A DNA stretch of 23,806 bases, taken from assembly GCA_963575745.1 (NCBI GenBank), contig CAUYUJ010011268.1:1-23806 (forward strand), given 5' to 3'. This document shows, piece after piece, positions 1 to 7,689 of the stretch. The position numbers were made by a program, and so were the translations under genes. The stretch's first letter is position 1, and each line of letters starts with the position of its first letter. This stretch comes from Prorocentrum cordatum. Taxonomy: Eukaryota > Sar > Dinophyceae > Prorocentrales > Prorocentraceae. The notes beneath the pieces are model-generated. The model was not told the DNA's origin. It did not search any database and worked only from the letters and a program-made list of their open reading frames with translations.

Positions 1-230
1 AATGATGAGGCGGATCAGGAAATGAACGGGTGGCGTGACATCGAGATGGCAAGGTCGAGGATCGTAGCGTAGACATGCATGCTGGTCTGGCGACGCAGAC
101 ATATCGCAATTCCGAAGCGTTTGCTATGAGGTGTTGTTTGAGGCGAAGTGCCGATATGCTTCATGAGAGTTTGCCCCATTCACCCAAGTCAGGGCGGGCG
201 TAGACTCATATGACAGCATGCAATTCCCAG

Positions 231-354
231 CTGGCCAACGATGTCCTGCCGAGCTTCCTGACGAAGAAGGAGTGGTGCAACAAGCACCCCGCGTCGTCCA
301 ACAAGGCCAAGAAGGCGACGCGCTTCCTACGGGCAATCAGTTGGGGGTGTCCAG
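231..354 (+). CDS. possible exon of an unrecognised gene
   Basis: A protein-like stretch reads from a CAG acceptor-like site (AG at 229-230) with residues beginning LANDVLPSFLTKKEWC and rich in Lys, Asn and Ala, ending near RFLRAIS. It has mixed, non-repetitive composition, unlike most open frames in this window. A donor-like CAG followed by GTAACT lies at 352-360, but its phase does not match the next candidate exon at 687 (phase 1 versus phase 0); a GC-type donor inside the stretch would be needed to join them. An in-frame ATG exists at 210. I do not recognise the family. The call rests only on composition and splice-like borders, so it could be chance. Confidence 0.27.
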
Positions 355-686
355 GTAACTTGAGGCTTCCAGGAGACTTGGGGTTGTCAGGAGACCTGAG
401 AGAATATGTTTGGGGTTTCGATGTTCGCGAGACGTGAGGCTTCTATGATACTTGAGAGAGATGGTGCGTGATGGTTCCAGGCGCTTCGGTGAGGCTTGAG
501 ACGAGCTGTGTTCCGTGCACATTGGCCTTCCCCGTCCCTCCTTTGTCCCGCCTCGTGGTATCTCCCATGGCGTTCACCTCTTCGCGCTCATTTACCCACG
601 CCCACTCTTCCCGATGTGAGCCGCAGCCCCGTCGCCATGGACCCCCTTGCCATGTTGCCCAGAGCCCCCCCCCCATTGCCGCCCAG

Positions 687-850
687 GTGATCGGCGCCCT
701 CCGCAAGCTCGGCGACATCATCGCGCCCTGGCAGACTGACCAGAAGCCGAACGCCGCGAAGGTGAAGAAGCACATCCCCCTCTTCCAGGTTGCCATGGTC
801 GAGCTGCTGGGCATCGACAAGATTTCGGAGCAGGAAGAGGATTATAGTTG
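687..850 (+). CDS. possible exon of an unrecognised gene (Lys/Ile-rich segment)
   Basis: After a C-rich, pyrimidine-like tract and a CAG (AG at 685-686), the frame reads VIGALRKLGDIIAPWQTDQ and continues through KKHIPLFQVAMVELLGIDK to an acidic end (SEQEEDY). This looks like real globular or helical protein: balanced hydrophobic and charged residues, no tandem repeat, GC-ending codons. The C-rich lead-in resembles the intron ends of the gene further downstream. It may be the next exon after 231-354, about 330 bases away. The downstream limit is unclear; no strong donor was seen, and the frame runs on to 911 through lower-quality sequence. No family recognised. Confidence 0.35.
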
Positions 851-939
851 TAGCGCGCACCGGCGACCCTCTCCCCAGCAGCGAGGGCAGCAGCGACGTG
901 CAGCACGGTGAATCGACAGACAGTAGCAGCAGCGACGTG

Positions 940-1083
940 CACTAGCGATGATCACTAGCGAGGAGCACTGGCGAGGCGCACTAGCGAGGCGCACTAGCGG
1001 GGATGACTGGCGATGAGCACTAGCGAGGAGCACCAGCGAGGATCACTACCGATGATCAGCGACGGCGATCACTAGTGAGGAGC
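940..1083 (+). repeat. 13-bp minisatellite, core CACTAGCG
   Basis: About eleven diverged copies of a 13-bp unit (consensus CACTAGCGAGGAG) follow each other without indels: starts at 940, 953, 966, 979, 992, 1005, 1018, 1031, 1044, 1057 and 1070. Several begin CACTAGCG exactly; others are CACTGGCG, CACCAGCG or CACTAGTG. It lies about 1 kb upstream of the transposase-like gene. Confidence 0.85.
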
Positions 1084-1225
1084 AGCAGCGACAAGCAACG
1101 ATCGCCAGACCGATTTACTCGTCAATGATCGTGTGTGTGTGTGTTCACATGCGTCGTCGTCTATGTCGTGCGTGTCGCCGTCTAGGGGCGCGTGGAGTGG
1201 TCGATATGGCAACGACGCGGCGCCA
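1084..1225. other. stretch with no recognised gene
   Basis: Between the 13-bp minisatellite and the palindromic repeat there is a short GT run (1130-1142) and otherwise unique-looking sequence. No splice-bounded coding stretch was seen. Confidence 0.5.
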
Positions 1226-1345
1226 GACCATTGTCGGATCTGACAGCGATGTGACGTCATATCATTGGCATATAGGACATGTCTGATGTTACACGATTGT
1301 CAGATCTGGTAATGGTCATGTGACGCGTCGTTGTCAGGTCGGCGG
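1226..1345. repeat. diverged copy of the TCTGACGTCAGA palindromic repeat
   Basis: This stretch contains words such as CCATTGTCGGATCTGACA, GTGACGTCAT and GATTGTCAGATCTGG that match the better-preserved palindromic units at 5774-6045 (ATCTGACAATGGTCTGACGT and its mirror). The copy is degraded, with the central TGACGTCA intact at 1251-1258. It sits upstream of the transposase-like gene while the main cluster sits downstream. Confidence 0.6.
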
Positions 1346-1824
1346 CAATCCAACAGCGATGGCGACGCGACTGTAGCTCGAGGGTGGTGTTTGCATGAAG
1401 CAGGCGGTCGGGGAATCGGATACCAGGTTTTGCAGCTGGATGGGTCGCAGGGCTCGCAGAGAGGAGGTCTCGCTACTGTGCAGTAGCCCGCGTGCGGCAG
1501 GCACGTTTTTACTGCGCGCGCGATCGGTGCTCGATCGTGCCACGCATGCGCTCTACATCGGGCGCACGCTGCGCCTGCGTCCGATTGCCAGGGGGAACGC
1601 CGCGGACAGGGGGCGGCTTGGTTTACGTTCTTTGTTCGGTTGCCCCCCCGGCGCCCGGCCCGCTGTCGCCCCCCTACCGTCGCGCTCATGCACAGCGTTG
1701 GCACGGCGCCGTGTTTCCGCGTCGCGCCTTCCCCCCTCGCTTTCGCGATTCCCGCCGCGAACGTGTGGCGCTGGCGGCGTCCCCCCCGGCCCCGCCCCCG
1801 CTCTCAACATTAGTGATGGCCGCA
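1346..1824. other. GC-rich stretch with no supported gene
   Basis: The stretch is open in several frames on both strands simply because it is GC-rich. The products (Arg, Pro and Ala rich) show no recognisable domain and no consistent start. It may be upstream sequence of the gene at 2064. Confidence 0.4.
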
Positions 1825-1837
1825 CCCCCCCCCCCCC

Positions 1838-1921
<84 letters not shown>

Positions 1922-1933
1922 CACCCACACCCC
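1825..1933 (+). repeat. poly-C run followed by (CA)n microsatellite
   Basis: A run of about 16 C is followed by an almost pure AC dinucleotide tract from about 1841 to 1925 with single interruptions (GC at about 1872, AA at about 1905). The minus strand is a GT tract that can form Z-DNA. It ends about 90 bases before the spliced-leader-like sequence. Confidence 0.95.
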
Positions 1934-2023
1934 ACCGCTCACCCACCCCACCCACCCCGCAATTGCCGCAATCCCTGTTGGCGTTGTTGCCCCACAACTA
2001 GCGCTGTTCGCGAGGCCTGCGGC

Positions 2024-2041
2024 TAGGCATTTGGGCTCGAG
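2024..2041 (+). promoter_or_regulatory. candidate relict dinoflagellate spliced-leader sequence
   Basis: The 18 bases TAGGCATTTGGGCTCGAG match the last 18 bases of the dinoflagellate spliced leader (TAGCCATTTTGGCTCAAG, recalled from the literature) at 15 positions without gaps. The first four leader bases do not match. It ends 22 bases before the ATG at 2064, where a mature trans-spliced mRNA would carry its leader. In dinoflagellates, such genomic relics are known where processed mRNA was reverse transcribed back into the genome. The gene downstream contains introns, which weakens the retroposition reading. Confidence 0.45.
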
Positions 2042-2063
2042 GGCCCACCAGGTTTCTGGAAAC

Positions 2064-2545
2064 ATGCCGCCAAAACAACAAAACCGTCGACGCCTCAACC
2101 CTGTGAGCACCGATGGCGATGCCGAGGCGCCGCCCCCACTGAACCCGCCAGCACACAAGTATTCACAGTTGGGCACAAAGTTGCTGAGCTCATGGGCATG
2201 GGGGTGCATGCCAGCAACCGAGGTGCAGCGCGCGGCCCACGCTGCGCACCTCGATGGTTTAACGCACCCCGAGATCACGACGCTGGCGAGCCTGGGGACG
2301 TTCGGGACGCACCCTGGTAATGTACACGCAGAGCTCATGAGGAAACACGGCGATACCCCATTGCCGACACCGTACACCTTCAGCATCCCTGCCTGGGACA
2401 ACAAGGCGGCTGCCGTTTCAAGATCGACTTGCAGTGTATTACTGCCTCATGAATGGTTCGCTCCCCTCTACCACAACTTTCGGGACGATTTCGAGGAGCT
2501 CTTCGGAGCCGACAAAATCCCCTACTACTGGGCCAACGCGCGCAG
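2064..2545 (+). CDS. transposase-like gene, exon 1
   Basis: Starts at the ATG at 2064 with a basic, Pro-rich head (MPPKQQNRRR), then LLSSWAWGCMPATEVQRAAHAAH, a TFGTHPGN motif and a segment ending FEELFGADKIPYYWANAR. The frame is open upstream to 1395, but that part is GC-rich and repetitive, and the spliced-leader-like sequence lies just before this ATG, which favours this start. The exon ends at a strong donor, CAG followed by GTGAG (GT at 2546-2547). It contributes 160 codons plus two bases (AG), completed by the first base of exon 2 to give Arg. The WAWG and HPGN segments are what I recall as conserved in the N-terminal part of this dinoflagellate family. Confidence 0.65.
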
Positions 2546-2820
2546 GTGAGCGCTTTCAATTGTTCCACGCGCAGTCGAAACATTCGAAGCAATGAGGGAG
2601 CAACCAGCACCGTCCCCGCCCGCCCGCGCTCCCCCCCCCTCAACCGAGCTGTATGTCCCTCGCGTTACCCTCACCCCCATAGCCCCCAGCCCCTCCCCGC
2701 AGGCCCAACACCAGAACATCCCGTCGCACTCGCCCAACTCTACCCCGCCCGCCCACACCCCCCCGTGCATCGCCCCAAACACATTGTCGCCAGCACTGTA
2801 GGTGTATAAACATATCTCAG
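2546..2820 (+). other. intron 1 of the transposase-like gene
   Basis: 275 bases bounded by GTGAGC and CTCAG. Joining 2545 to 2821 keeps frame (phase 2) and carries the protein from YYWANAR straight into DERRLRRHPVWG. The inside is C-rich low-complexity sequence, in contrast to both exons. It includes TTTCAATTGTTCCAC (2556-2570), a short word that recurs in part at 13367-13376. Confidence 0.75.
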
Positions 2821-3125
2821 GGACGAACGACGGTTACGTCGACATCCTGTATGGGGAATTTCACGTGCCGCCAGGGAAGAATACACTGTTCCACTTCGCG
2901 TGCACGGGGGCGGCGCAGAATTCCTGTGCCGTGATTCCTTGACGTCGATATCAATGACTGGATTGCTAGCCGTAAGTAAGACTAAACAGTTGACGTTGCA
3001 TTTAGCGTCGTTCCCGTTAGGCATTTCGGCGAAACAAAGGCAACATGGGGAAGACACTTGGGCAGAGATATGGAAAATCCTTCGGTGGTCCTTCGATGCC
3101 CCGGCAGCGGGCAAGCATCCTAGGC
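2821..3125 (+). CDS. transposase-like gene, exon 2
   Basis: Reads DERRLRRHPVWG, then YTVPLRVHGGGAEFLCRDSL, TSISMTGLL, FPLGISAKQRQHGEDTWAEI and WKILRWSFDAPAAGKHP before a TAA at 3131-3133. The PLRVHGGG and WKxLxWSF...GKHP blocks match my memory of the family in the right order. The exon must end just before the TAA; possible ends lie between about 3123 and 3130, including GC-type donors, which dinoflagellates use, so the 3' border is a guess. A GTAAGT at 2972-2977 looks like a donor but is ignored because the frame through it stays family-like. Confidence 0.6.
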
Positions 3126-3815
3126 GCGATTAAGAGGCTACGCCATGTTCCCAAACATACACCACCCCCGACTGCTGCGTGTTCCCTTCTTTTCCCCTGC
3201 TCCATCCATCCCCTCTCCCGTCCGCGCCCTTCCGCCCCCCTCCCACCGACCCCGTCCCTCTGACCGACCCACCCGATCCCTCCCCCCGCCCCCCTCCCAC
3301 CGATCCCCCTGAGGGCCCTAAGACATGGCCCAAGTTGGCCTCGAGACGGCTCCCAGATGCCCCCAGGAGGAGTGCGCAAAAGGTGCCCCCAAGGGTCAAT
3401 CGACCACCCACCCTTGTTGTTGGGCCACATTGGTGGCCCCTTGGAGCCGTATTGGGGCCCTCTTGGGTTTCCGTTTGCGCCCCCGTTCCATCCTCCCACT
3501 CCCTGTCCATGTCCCAACTTGCTCGCGCCCGCGCTCACGGTCGCCGCCCCCGTGCCCGTCGGTTGTCGGCGCGGAAAGGGGAAGCGGGGAGCTGCGTGCG
3601 ACGCGACGGAGGCATGAGAGGTGCAGCGCGTGGGGCGAAGCAGGGAGAGATGAGAGGTCGGCGTGGCTTGATGGATTGATGTGGCGGGTTGGGGGCAGAC
3701 GTGTGTTGGGGGACGTCGGTGCGGTCGGCGGCCGCGGGCTCACGGCTTGGGTTGCCCCCAACGGAGGGGGTTCTCTTCGCGGGAAGAGTGGTGGACTTGC
3801 ATCTCCTCGCATGAG
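3126..3815 (+). other. intron 2 of the transposase-like gene (borders uncertain)
   Basis: About 690 bases of C-rich low complexity (3150-3310), then a segment rich in GGCCC words (3310-3450), then GC-rich sequence. Stops occur in the gene's frame. The 3' border is probably the AG at 3814-3815 or 3820-3821, because the frame downstream of a TGA at 3812-3814 reads EADWNDNALDPDRAALAG into exon 3. No canonical GT donor fits the 5' border. Confidence 0.5.
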
Positions 3816-4642
3816 GGGAAGCGGATTGGAATGACAATGCTTTGGACCCAGACCGCGCTGCTCTCGCAGGCACTTACCTTTGCGAGCCGTCCCGCCCCTT
3901 TCGCGCGTTCGTTCATTCAGTTTTGGGTGATCTCGAATTCTTTTCGTCATTGGGAATGCCAGCCCCTGGGTCCGACGAGTTTTGCTGGATCTGCACCGCC
4001 AACAAGACTACGAATCCGTGGAATGACTTTTCGAATGCAGCCGCGGACCCCAACCATTGGAGCAGACATGATAAAGTCTACGCGTGCGACCACCCCTTGT
4101 TTAAGATATGGGGCGTTACGACTGACACGTTGGCGATCGACGCCATGCATGCGGTCGATCTGGGAGTTTGTGGGTATGCGGTTGCCAGTTTATTCTATGA
4201 TATTATTTATGAACACATGCATGGTCGCATCGCCGACAGGGTATCCAGACTGTGGGCCCGCATACGAGACATATACGACGAGCAGAACTTACCACATAGA
4301 TTATCCAACTTTAAGTTATCCATGTTCCTTAAGGACAAGGACTCTCCCCACGGGGAGTACCCAGTGTTGGCCCACAGTATCAAGGCCGCGGAGGCCAGAA
4401 CCTTAGGGCGGGTGGGGTTGTTTTTGGCGAAGGACTGGGAGACTGCAGGAGATGTGCGCACCAGGACTAGGAGTTTGGTGTTCAAGAACCTGGTGCGCTT
4501 TTACGACGTCGTATCTCAGGGAGGCATGTTCCTGTCGCAGGACGAGTGCGACCGATTGACGCGCGCAGTCGACGGATTCTTGGCGTGCTACCAGTCTCTT
4601 GCCAGAATGGCTGTCGATAGGGTGCCACCCAAACTGACGTAG
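3816..4642 (+). CDS. transposase-like gene, exon 3 up to the in-frame TAG
   Basis: Reads DWNDNALDPDRAALAGTYL, then SVLGDLEFFSSLG, a cysteine pair CWIC (3983-3994) followed by NPWNDF, a DHPLFKIWGV segment and DAMHAVDLGV (4139-4168). Then come a hydrophobic helix-like stretch, YPVLAHSIKAAEARTLGRVG and VDRVPPKL before TAG. The D-x-M-H block is the best family mark: TNP2/Plavaka-type transposases carry a comparable D-x-(M/L)-H motif, which may include a catalytic Asp. The TTG at 3842 is only an artificial start; the exon begins at an acceptor upstream of it. Codon use and composition are unlike the flanking C-rich DNA, supporting real coding origin. Confidence 0.68.
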
Positions 4643-4840
4643 AGCTGCGTGAACAAGCATCACTTTTTCCACCACATGGCACGCCAGACTCCTGTTAACC
4701 CGAGGTTCGTCTGGTGTTATCAGCCAGAAGATTGGCAGCGCTTCATCACTACGTGCGCGGCTGGCTGTGCAATGGGGTCCAGCATATACTCGGTGTCTTT
4801 AAAAGTGTGCGAGCGCGTCCGGCTCGGTCGACAGTTATAG
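4643..4840 (+). pseudogene. C-terminal remainder of the transposase-like gene after the TAG
   Basis: In the same frame as exon 3 and directly after the TAG, the sequence reads SCVNKHHFFHHMARQTPVNP, then RFVWCYQPEDW and KVCERVRLG to a second TAG at 4838-4840. The KHHFFHHM...NPRF block resembles the C-terminal K-H-x-F-x-H-(L/M)...NPR pattern I recall for this family. This suggests the first TAG is a nonsense change in a once longer protein rather than the natural end. Spacing leaves no room for an intron. Confidence 0.55.
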
Positions 4841-4872
4841 ACTGGTGTCACACCCACCTATTTTCACCGAGT

Positions 4873-5159
4873 AAGAAATTCATATGATGACACTGATGAT
4901 GATGATGATGATGATATGACAATGGTGATGATGATGCTGATGATGATGATGATGATGATGATGATGTTGATGCTGATGATGATTGTGATGGTGACGGTAT
5001 TGACAATGAGCATGACGAAGCTGATGGCGATGGTGATGGCCATGATGATGATGATGATGGTGATGAGGATGAGGACGATGATGGGGATGGGGAGGAGGAG
5101 GGGGAGGAAGGGGAGGAGGAGGAGGAGGAGGAGGAGGAGGAGGAGGAGGAGGAGGAGGG
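4873..5159 (+). repeat. trinucleotide tract: (GAT)n then (GAG)n
   Basis: GAT/GATG triplets dominate from 4873 to about 5080, then a nearly pure GAG tract runs from about 5087 to 5159. The purine-rich strand is the plus strand. The open frame through it (Met-rich, then Arg-rich) is a consequence of the repeat. Confidence 0.92.
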
Positions 5160-5312
5160 TTATAAGTGTTTATATGTAGTAGTAGGTGGCGTAGGTCTGA
5201 GGATGAGGTGAGGGTTAGGTGAAGGAGGATTATGGAGGAGGAGGCAGATGATAGTATTCTTAATCTTATTATTTCTATTGATTGGACTTATTATTATTAA
5301 ATTATTATGCAG
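5160..5312. other. AT-richer stretch ending in an acceptor-like TATGCAG
   Basis: No gene seen. The end (ATTATTATTAAATTATTATGCAG-like region, 5288-5312) is unusually AT-rich for this window and could be the 3' end of an intron. Confidence 0.4.
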
Positions 5313-5427
5313 TTTTGTTTTCTGGGCAAGCGAAGGGGATAGGGTGGTGAGGGGCAACATCGTCGGCGCATGGTTGCCCCCCGATGGGGTTGCGGATTTG
5401 CAGTATTGCCGCGGGTGCGTCGAGTAG
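5313..5427 (+). CDS. possible short terminal exon
   Basis: After the AG at 5311-5312 one frame reads FVFWASEGDRVVRGNIVGAW followed by LPPDGVADLQYCRGCVE and a TAG at 5425-5427. It looks protein-like (Trp, charged and hydrophobic residues mixed, no repeat) and is only 37 codons long. It could be a last exon of the transposase-like gene, with an intron holding the GAT/GAG tracts, or part of another gene. No family is recognised and no donor in exon 3 was firmly identified. Confidence 0.25.
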
Positions 5428-5773
5428 CAAGGGTGCCCAGGCCCAACCACTCGTGCAGGTGCGGTCCAGTCTCTCCCTCCCCCTCCCAGGTACCTACGCT
5501 GTTTCCACCCATTGCCCTCTGTGTCATCCTTGTATCCGCCCTCTCCCCCCCCCCTCCCCCTACCATTCCACACTCACCCCCCCTTCCTCCGCTCCCATGC
5601 AAATCCCTCCCTCATCGTTCGCCTCCTTCTCCATGTAGTACGTGTCTGCGCGAGTGTTTGGGCCTGGGCTGGGCGTATCAGCCCGTTTTCGCCCCGTCTC
5701 CCATGCTCTAGAATCGATTCATCCGCCTCCCGCTTAACCCAACCCACTCCTTCCAGAATTCCTTATTTCTCAT
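5428..5773. other. C-rich low-complexity stretch, no gene seen
   Basis: Pyrimidine-rich sequence resembling the introns of the upstream gene, with CCCAG at 5486-5490 and ATGTAG near 5633. No supported coding sequence. Confidence 0.45.
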
Positions 5774-6045
5774 CACGATCTGACAATGGTCTGACATCAG
5801 ACAGCTGTCAGATCTTGTCGTCAGACCACTGCCGTATCTTATCATATCTGACAATGGTCTGACGTCAGACCATTGCCAGACCGCGTCAGATCTGACAATG
5901 ATCTGACGTCAGACAGCTGTCAGATCTTGTCGTCAGACAACTGTCAGATCTTTTCATATATGACAATGGTCTGACGTCAGACCATTGTCAGACCGTGCCA
6001 GATCTGACAATGATCTGACGTCAGACCATTGTCAGATCGTGCGCT
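5774..6045. repeat. tandem palindromic repeat, 112-bp period, TGACGTCA centres
   Basis: CTGACGTCAG centres (first copy CTGACATCAG) start at 5791, 5859, 5903, 5971 and 6015, spaced 68, 44, 68 and 44 bases. The higher-order unit is therefore 112 bp and is present about twice (5791-5902 and 5903-6014, nearly identical by eye). Each centre lies in an inverted repeat; 5961-5990 is a perfect 30-bp palindrome (TGACAATGGTCTGAC and its reverse complement). TGACGTCA is also the classic bZIP/CRE palindrome, but no such role is shown here. Confidence 0.9.
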
Positions 6046-6101
6046 TCTTATGAAGCGTCCCAACACGTTGATTGATGTTCTCTCCATGTGTATATACAGA
6101 G

Positions 6102-6135
6102 ATCTCTCTCTCTCTCACTCTCTCTCTCTCTCGTG
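6102..6135 (+). repeat. (CT)n microsatellite
   Basis: Nearly pure TC dinucleotides with one CACT interruption. Confidence 0.9.
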
Positions 6136-6275
6136 CCCGTTCTTGCTCGCCCAATTCTGCCGCTGCTGCCCGCCCCGCTGCCCGTTGCCCGCCCGCCGCT
6201 GCTGCTGCCGAGAGCGGAACAGCGTTCCAGCTGCGCGGGTGGCCTCGAAAAGGTCGCCGCCGTCGCGGATGGGGA
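6136..6275. other. GC-rich spacer
   Basis: GC-rich, with CTGC/CCGC words. No gene seen. Confidence 0.4.
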
Positions 6276-6430
6276 GAGGATGATGATGATGATGCTGGTG
6301 ATGATGACGACGATGATGATGATGGTGATGATGATGAAGATGATGATGATGATAACGATAACGATCATGATAATGATGGTGAGGAGGAAGAGGAGGTGGA
6401 GGAACATGATGAGGAGGAGGATGAAAAAAG
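6276..6430 (+). repeat. trinucleotide tract (GAT/GAC/GAG)n
   Basis: Interrupted GAT triplets change to GAG/GAA towards the 3' end. The acidic open frame through it (Asp/Glu runs) is a repeat product. Confidence 0.9.
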
Positions 6431-6605
6431 GAGCGGGGGGACGGGGGAGGGAACTGAAGGGGTGCCAACACGATCATGAGAAGATAGGAGAAATAAGGAC
6501 GAGGAATATGATGAGGAGGGTGTGTTGCAGCAGTTCGTATATATTGTTGCAGTGATCGTATTCGTCATTATCGTGCTCGTCCTTCGCATTTTCGCGAACA
6601 CAATT

Positions 6606-6645
6606 CGATCTGACAATGATCTGACGTCAGATCATTGTCAGATCG
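6606..6645. repeat. perfect 40-bp palindrome
   Basis: The left half CGATCTGACAATGATCTGAC is followed directly by its exact reverse complement. It belongs to the same family as 5774-6045 and is a single complete unit outside the tandem cluster. Confidence 0.95.
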
Positions 6646-6740
6646 CTGTCGGTCGCGGTCGGTAACGGTTCGGTCGCGGGTCGGTCGCGGAGCGGTCGCG
6701 GGTCGGTCGCGGGGTCGGTAACGTTTACCGATTTGGGGGA
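6646..6740 (+). repeat. GGTCGCG-type short tandem repeat
   Basis: Words GGTCGCGG and GGTAACG recur irregularly (for example GGTCGCGGGTCGGTCGCGG), ending about 50 bases before the first CCGGGTGT array. Confidence 0.75.
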
Positions 6741-6792
6741 CCCATCGGTCGCGACCGTTCGTACCTGGAAAAAGTCGGGAATCAATGATCTG

Positions 6793-7612
6793 GGGCGTCC
6801 GGGTGTCCGGGCGTCCGGGTGTCCGGGTGTCCGGGTGTCCGGGGGGCCCACCCGGGGGTCCCCCCCCCCGGGTGTCCGGGTGTCCGGGTGTCCCGGGTTT
6901 CTGAGTGTTCCGGTGTCCTGCCGTGCCCAGGTGGTCCGGGTGTCCGTGTGCCCGTTTTTCCGGTGTCCGGGTGGTCCTGGGTGTCCGGGTGTCCGGGCGT
7001 CCGGGTTTCCGGGTGTCTCGGCTGTCCAGTTGCCCGGTGTTCGTGAGCGTGTTCCGGGTGTCCGGGTTGTGCCGGTGCGCCGGGCGTCCGGGGTCCGGGT
7101 GTCCGGGCGTCCGGGTGTCCCGGTGTCCGGGTGTCCGTGGTGCCCGGGTGTCCGGGTGTCCGGGTGTCCGGGTGTCCGGGTGTCCAAGCGTCCCGGCGTC
7201 CGGGTGTCCGGGTGTCTGGGTGTCCGGGTGTCCGGGTGCCCTGGTGTCCGGGTGCCCGGGTGCCCGGGTGTGAGGGTGCCGGGGTGCCCGGGTGCCCGGG
7301 TGTCCGGGTGTCCGGGTGTCCGGGTGCCCGGGTGTCCGGGTGCCCGGGTGTCCGGGTGCCCGGGTGTCCGGGTGTCGGGGTGTCCGGGTGCCCAGGTGCC
7401 TGGGTGTCAGGGTGTCCGGGTGTCCTGGTGCTCGCGTGTCCATGTGTCCGGGTGTCCGGGTGTCCGGGTGCCCGGGTGTCCGGGTGCCCGGGTCTCCGGG
7501 TGCCTGGGTGTCCAGGCGTCCGGGTGTCCGGGTGTTGGGTGTCTGGGTGTCCGGGTGCCCAGACGTCCGGGTGTCCAGGTGTCCGGGCGCCCTGTTGCGA
7601 CGGCGTTCAGGC
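6793..7612 (+). repeat. 8-bp satellite CCGGGTGT, array 1
   Basis: About 100 copies of an 8-bp unit, CCGGGTGT, with common variants CCGGGTGC and CCGGGCGT. Three units make 24 bp, so every plus frame reads the same cyclic octapeptide (PGVRVSGC) and every minus frame reads TPGHPDTR. Neither contains a stop, so open frames of up to about 300 codons appear on both strands without being genes. Confidence 0.95.
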
Positions 7613-7689
7613 TCCCTGATGCCCCAATGCGAAAATGTATGTAGGCCCGGTTACAAAAATGAGTATAGAACACCAGAGAGAAGAAACAA

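Larger units (their letters stand above)
2064..4840 (+). pseudogene. transposase-derived (TNP2/Plavaka-like) gene, spliced and interrupted by one stop
   Basis: Whole gene model: exon 1 (2064-2545), intron (2546-2820), exon 2 (2821 to about 3125), intron (to about 3815), exon 3 to 4840 with a TAG at 4640-4642. The product of roughly 600 residues resembles a large dinoflagellate protein family that I associate with CACTA/Plavaka-type transposases. Supporting marks are an HPGN motif near the N-terminus, a VPLRVHGGG segment, a WKILRWSF...GKHP segment, a CWIC cysteine pair followed by PWNDF, and DAMHAVDLGV, which resembles the D-x-M/L-H motif of TNP2/Plavaka proteins. The order of these blocks agrees with the family as I remember it. 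Family knowledge is from memory; no search was run. The internal TAG and fuzzy second intron suggest decay, but readthrough or a sequencing error is possible. Confidence 0.65.

Noticed and set aside
2972-2977. GTAAGT inside exon 2 considered as a donor site
   Set aside because: The frame through it remains open and family-like up to the GKHP block, so splicing here is not needed.
6568-7644. Long open frames on both strands (about 290-303 codons) with PGVRVSGC or TPGHPDTR repeats
   Set aside because: They are forced by the stop-free 8-bp satellite; all frames give the same cyclic peptide, and there is no start, domain or codon signal.
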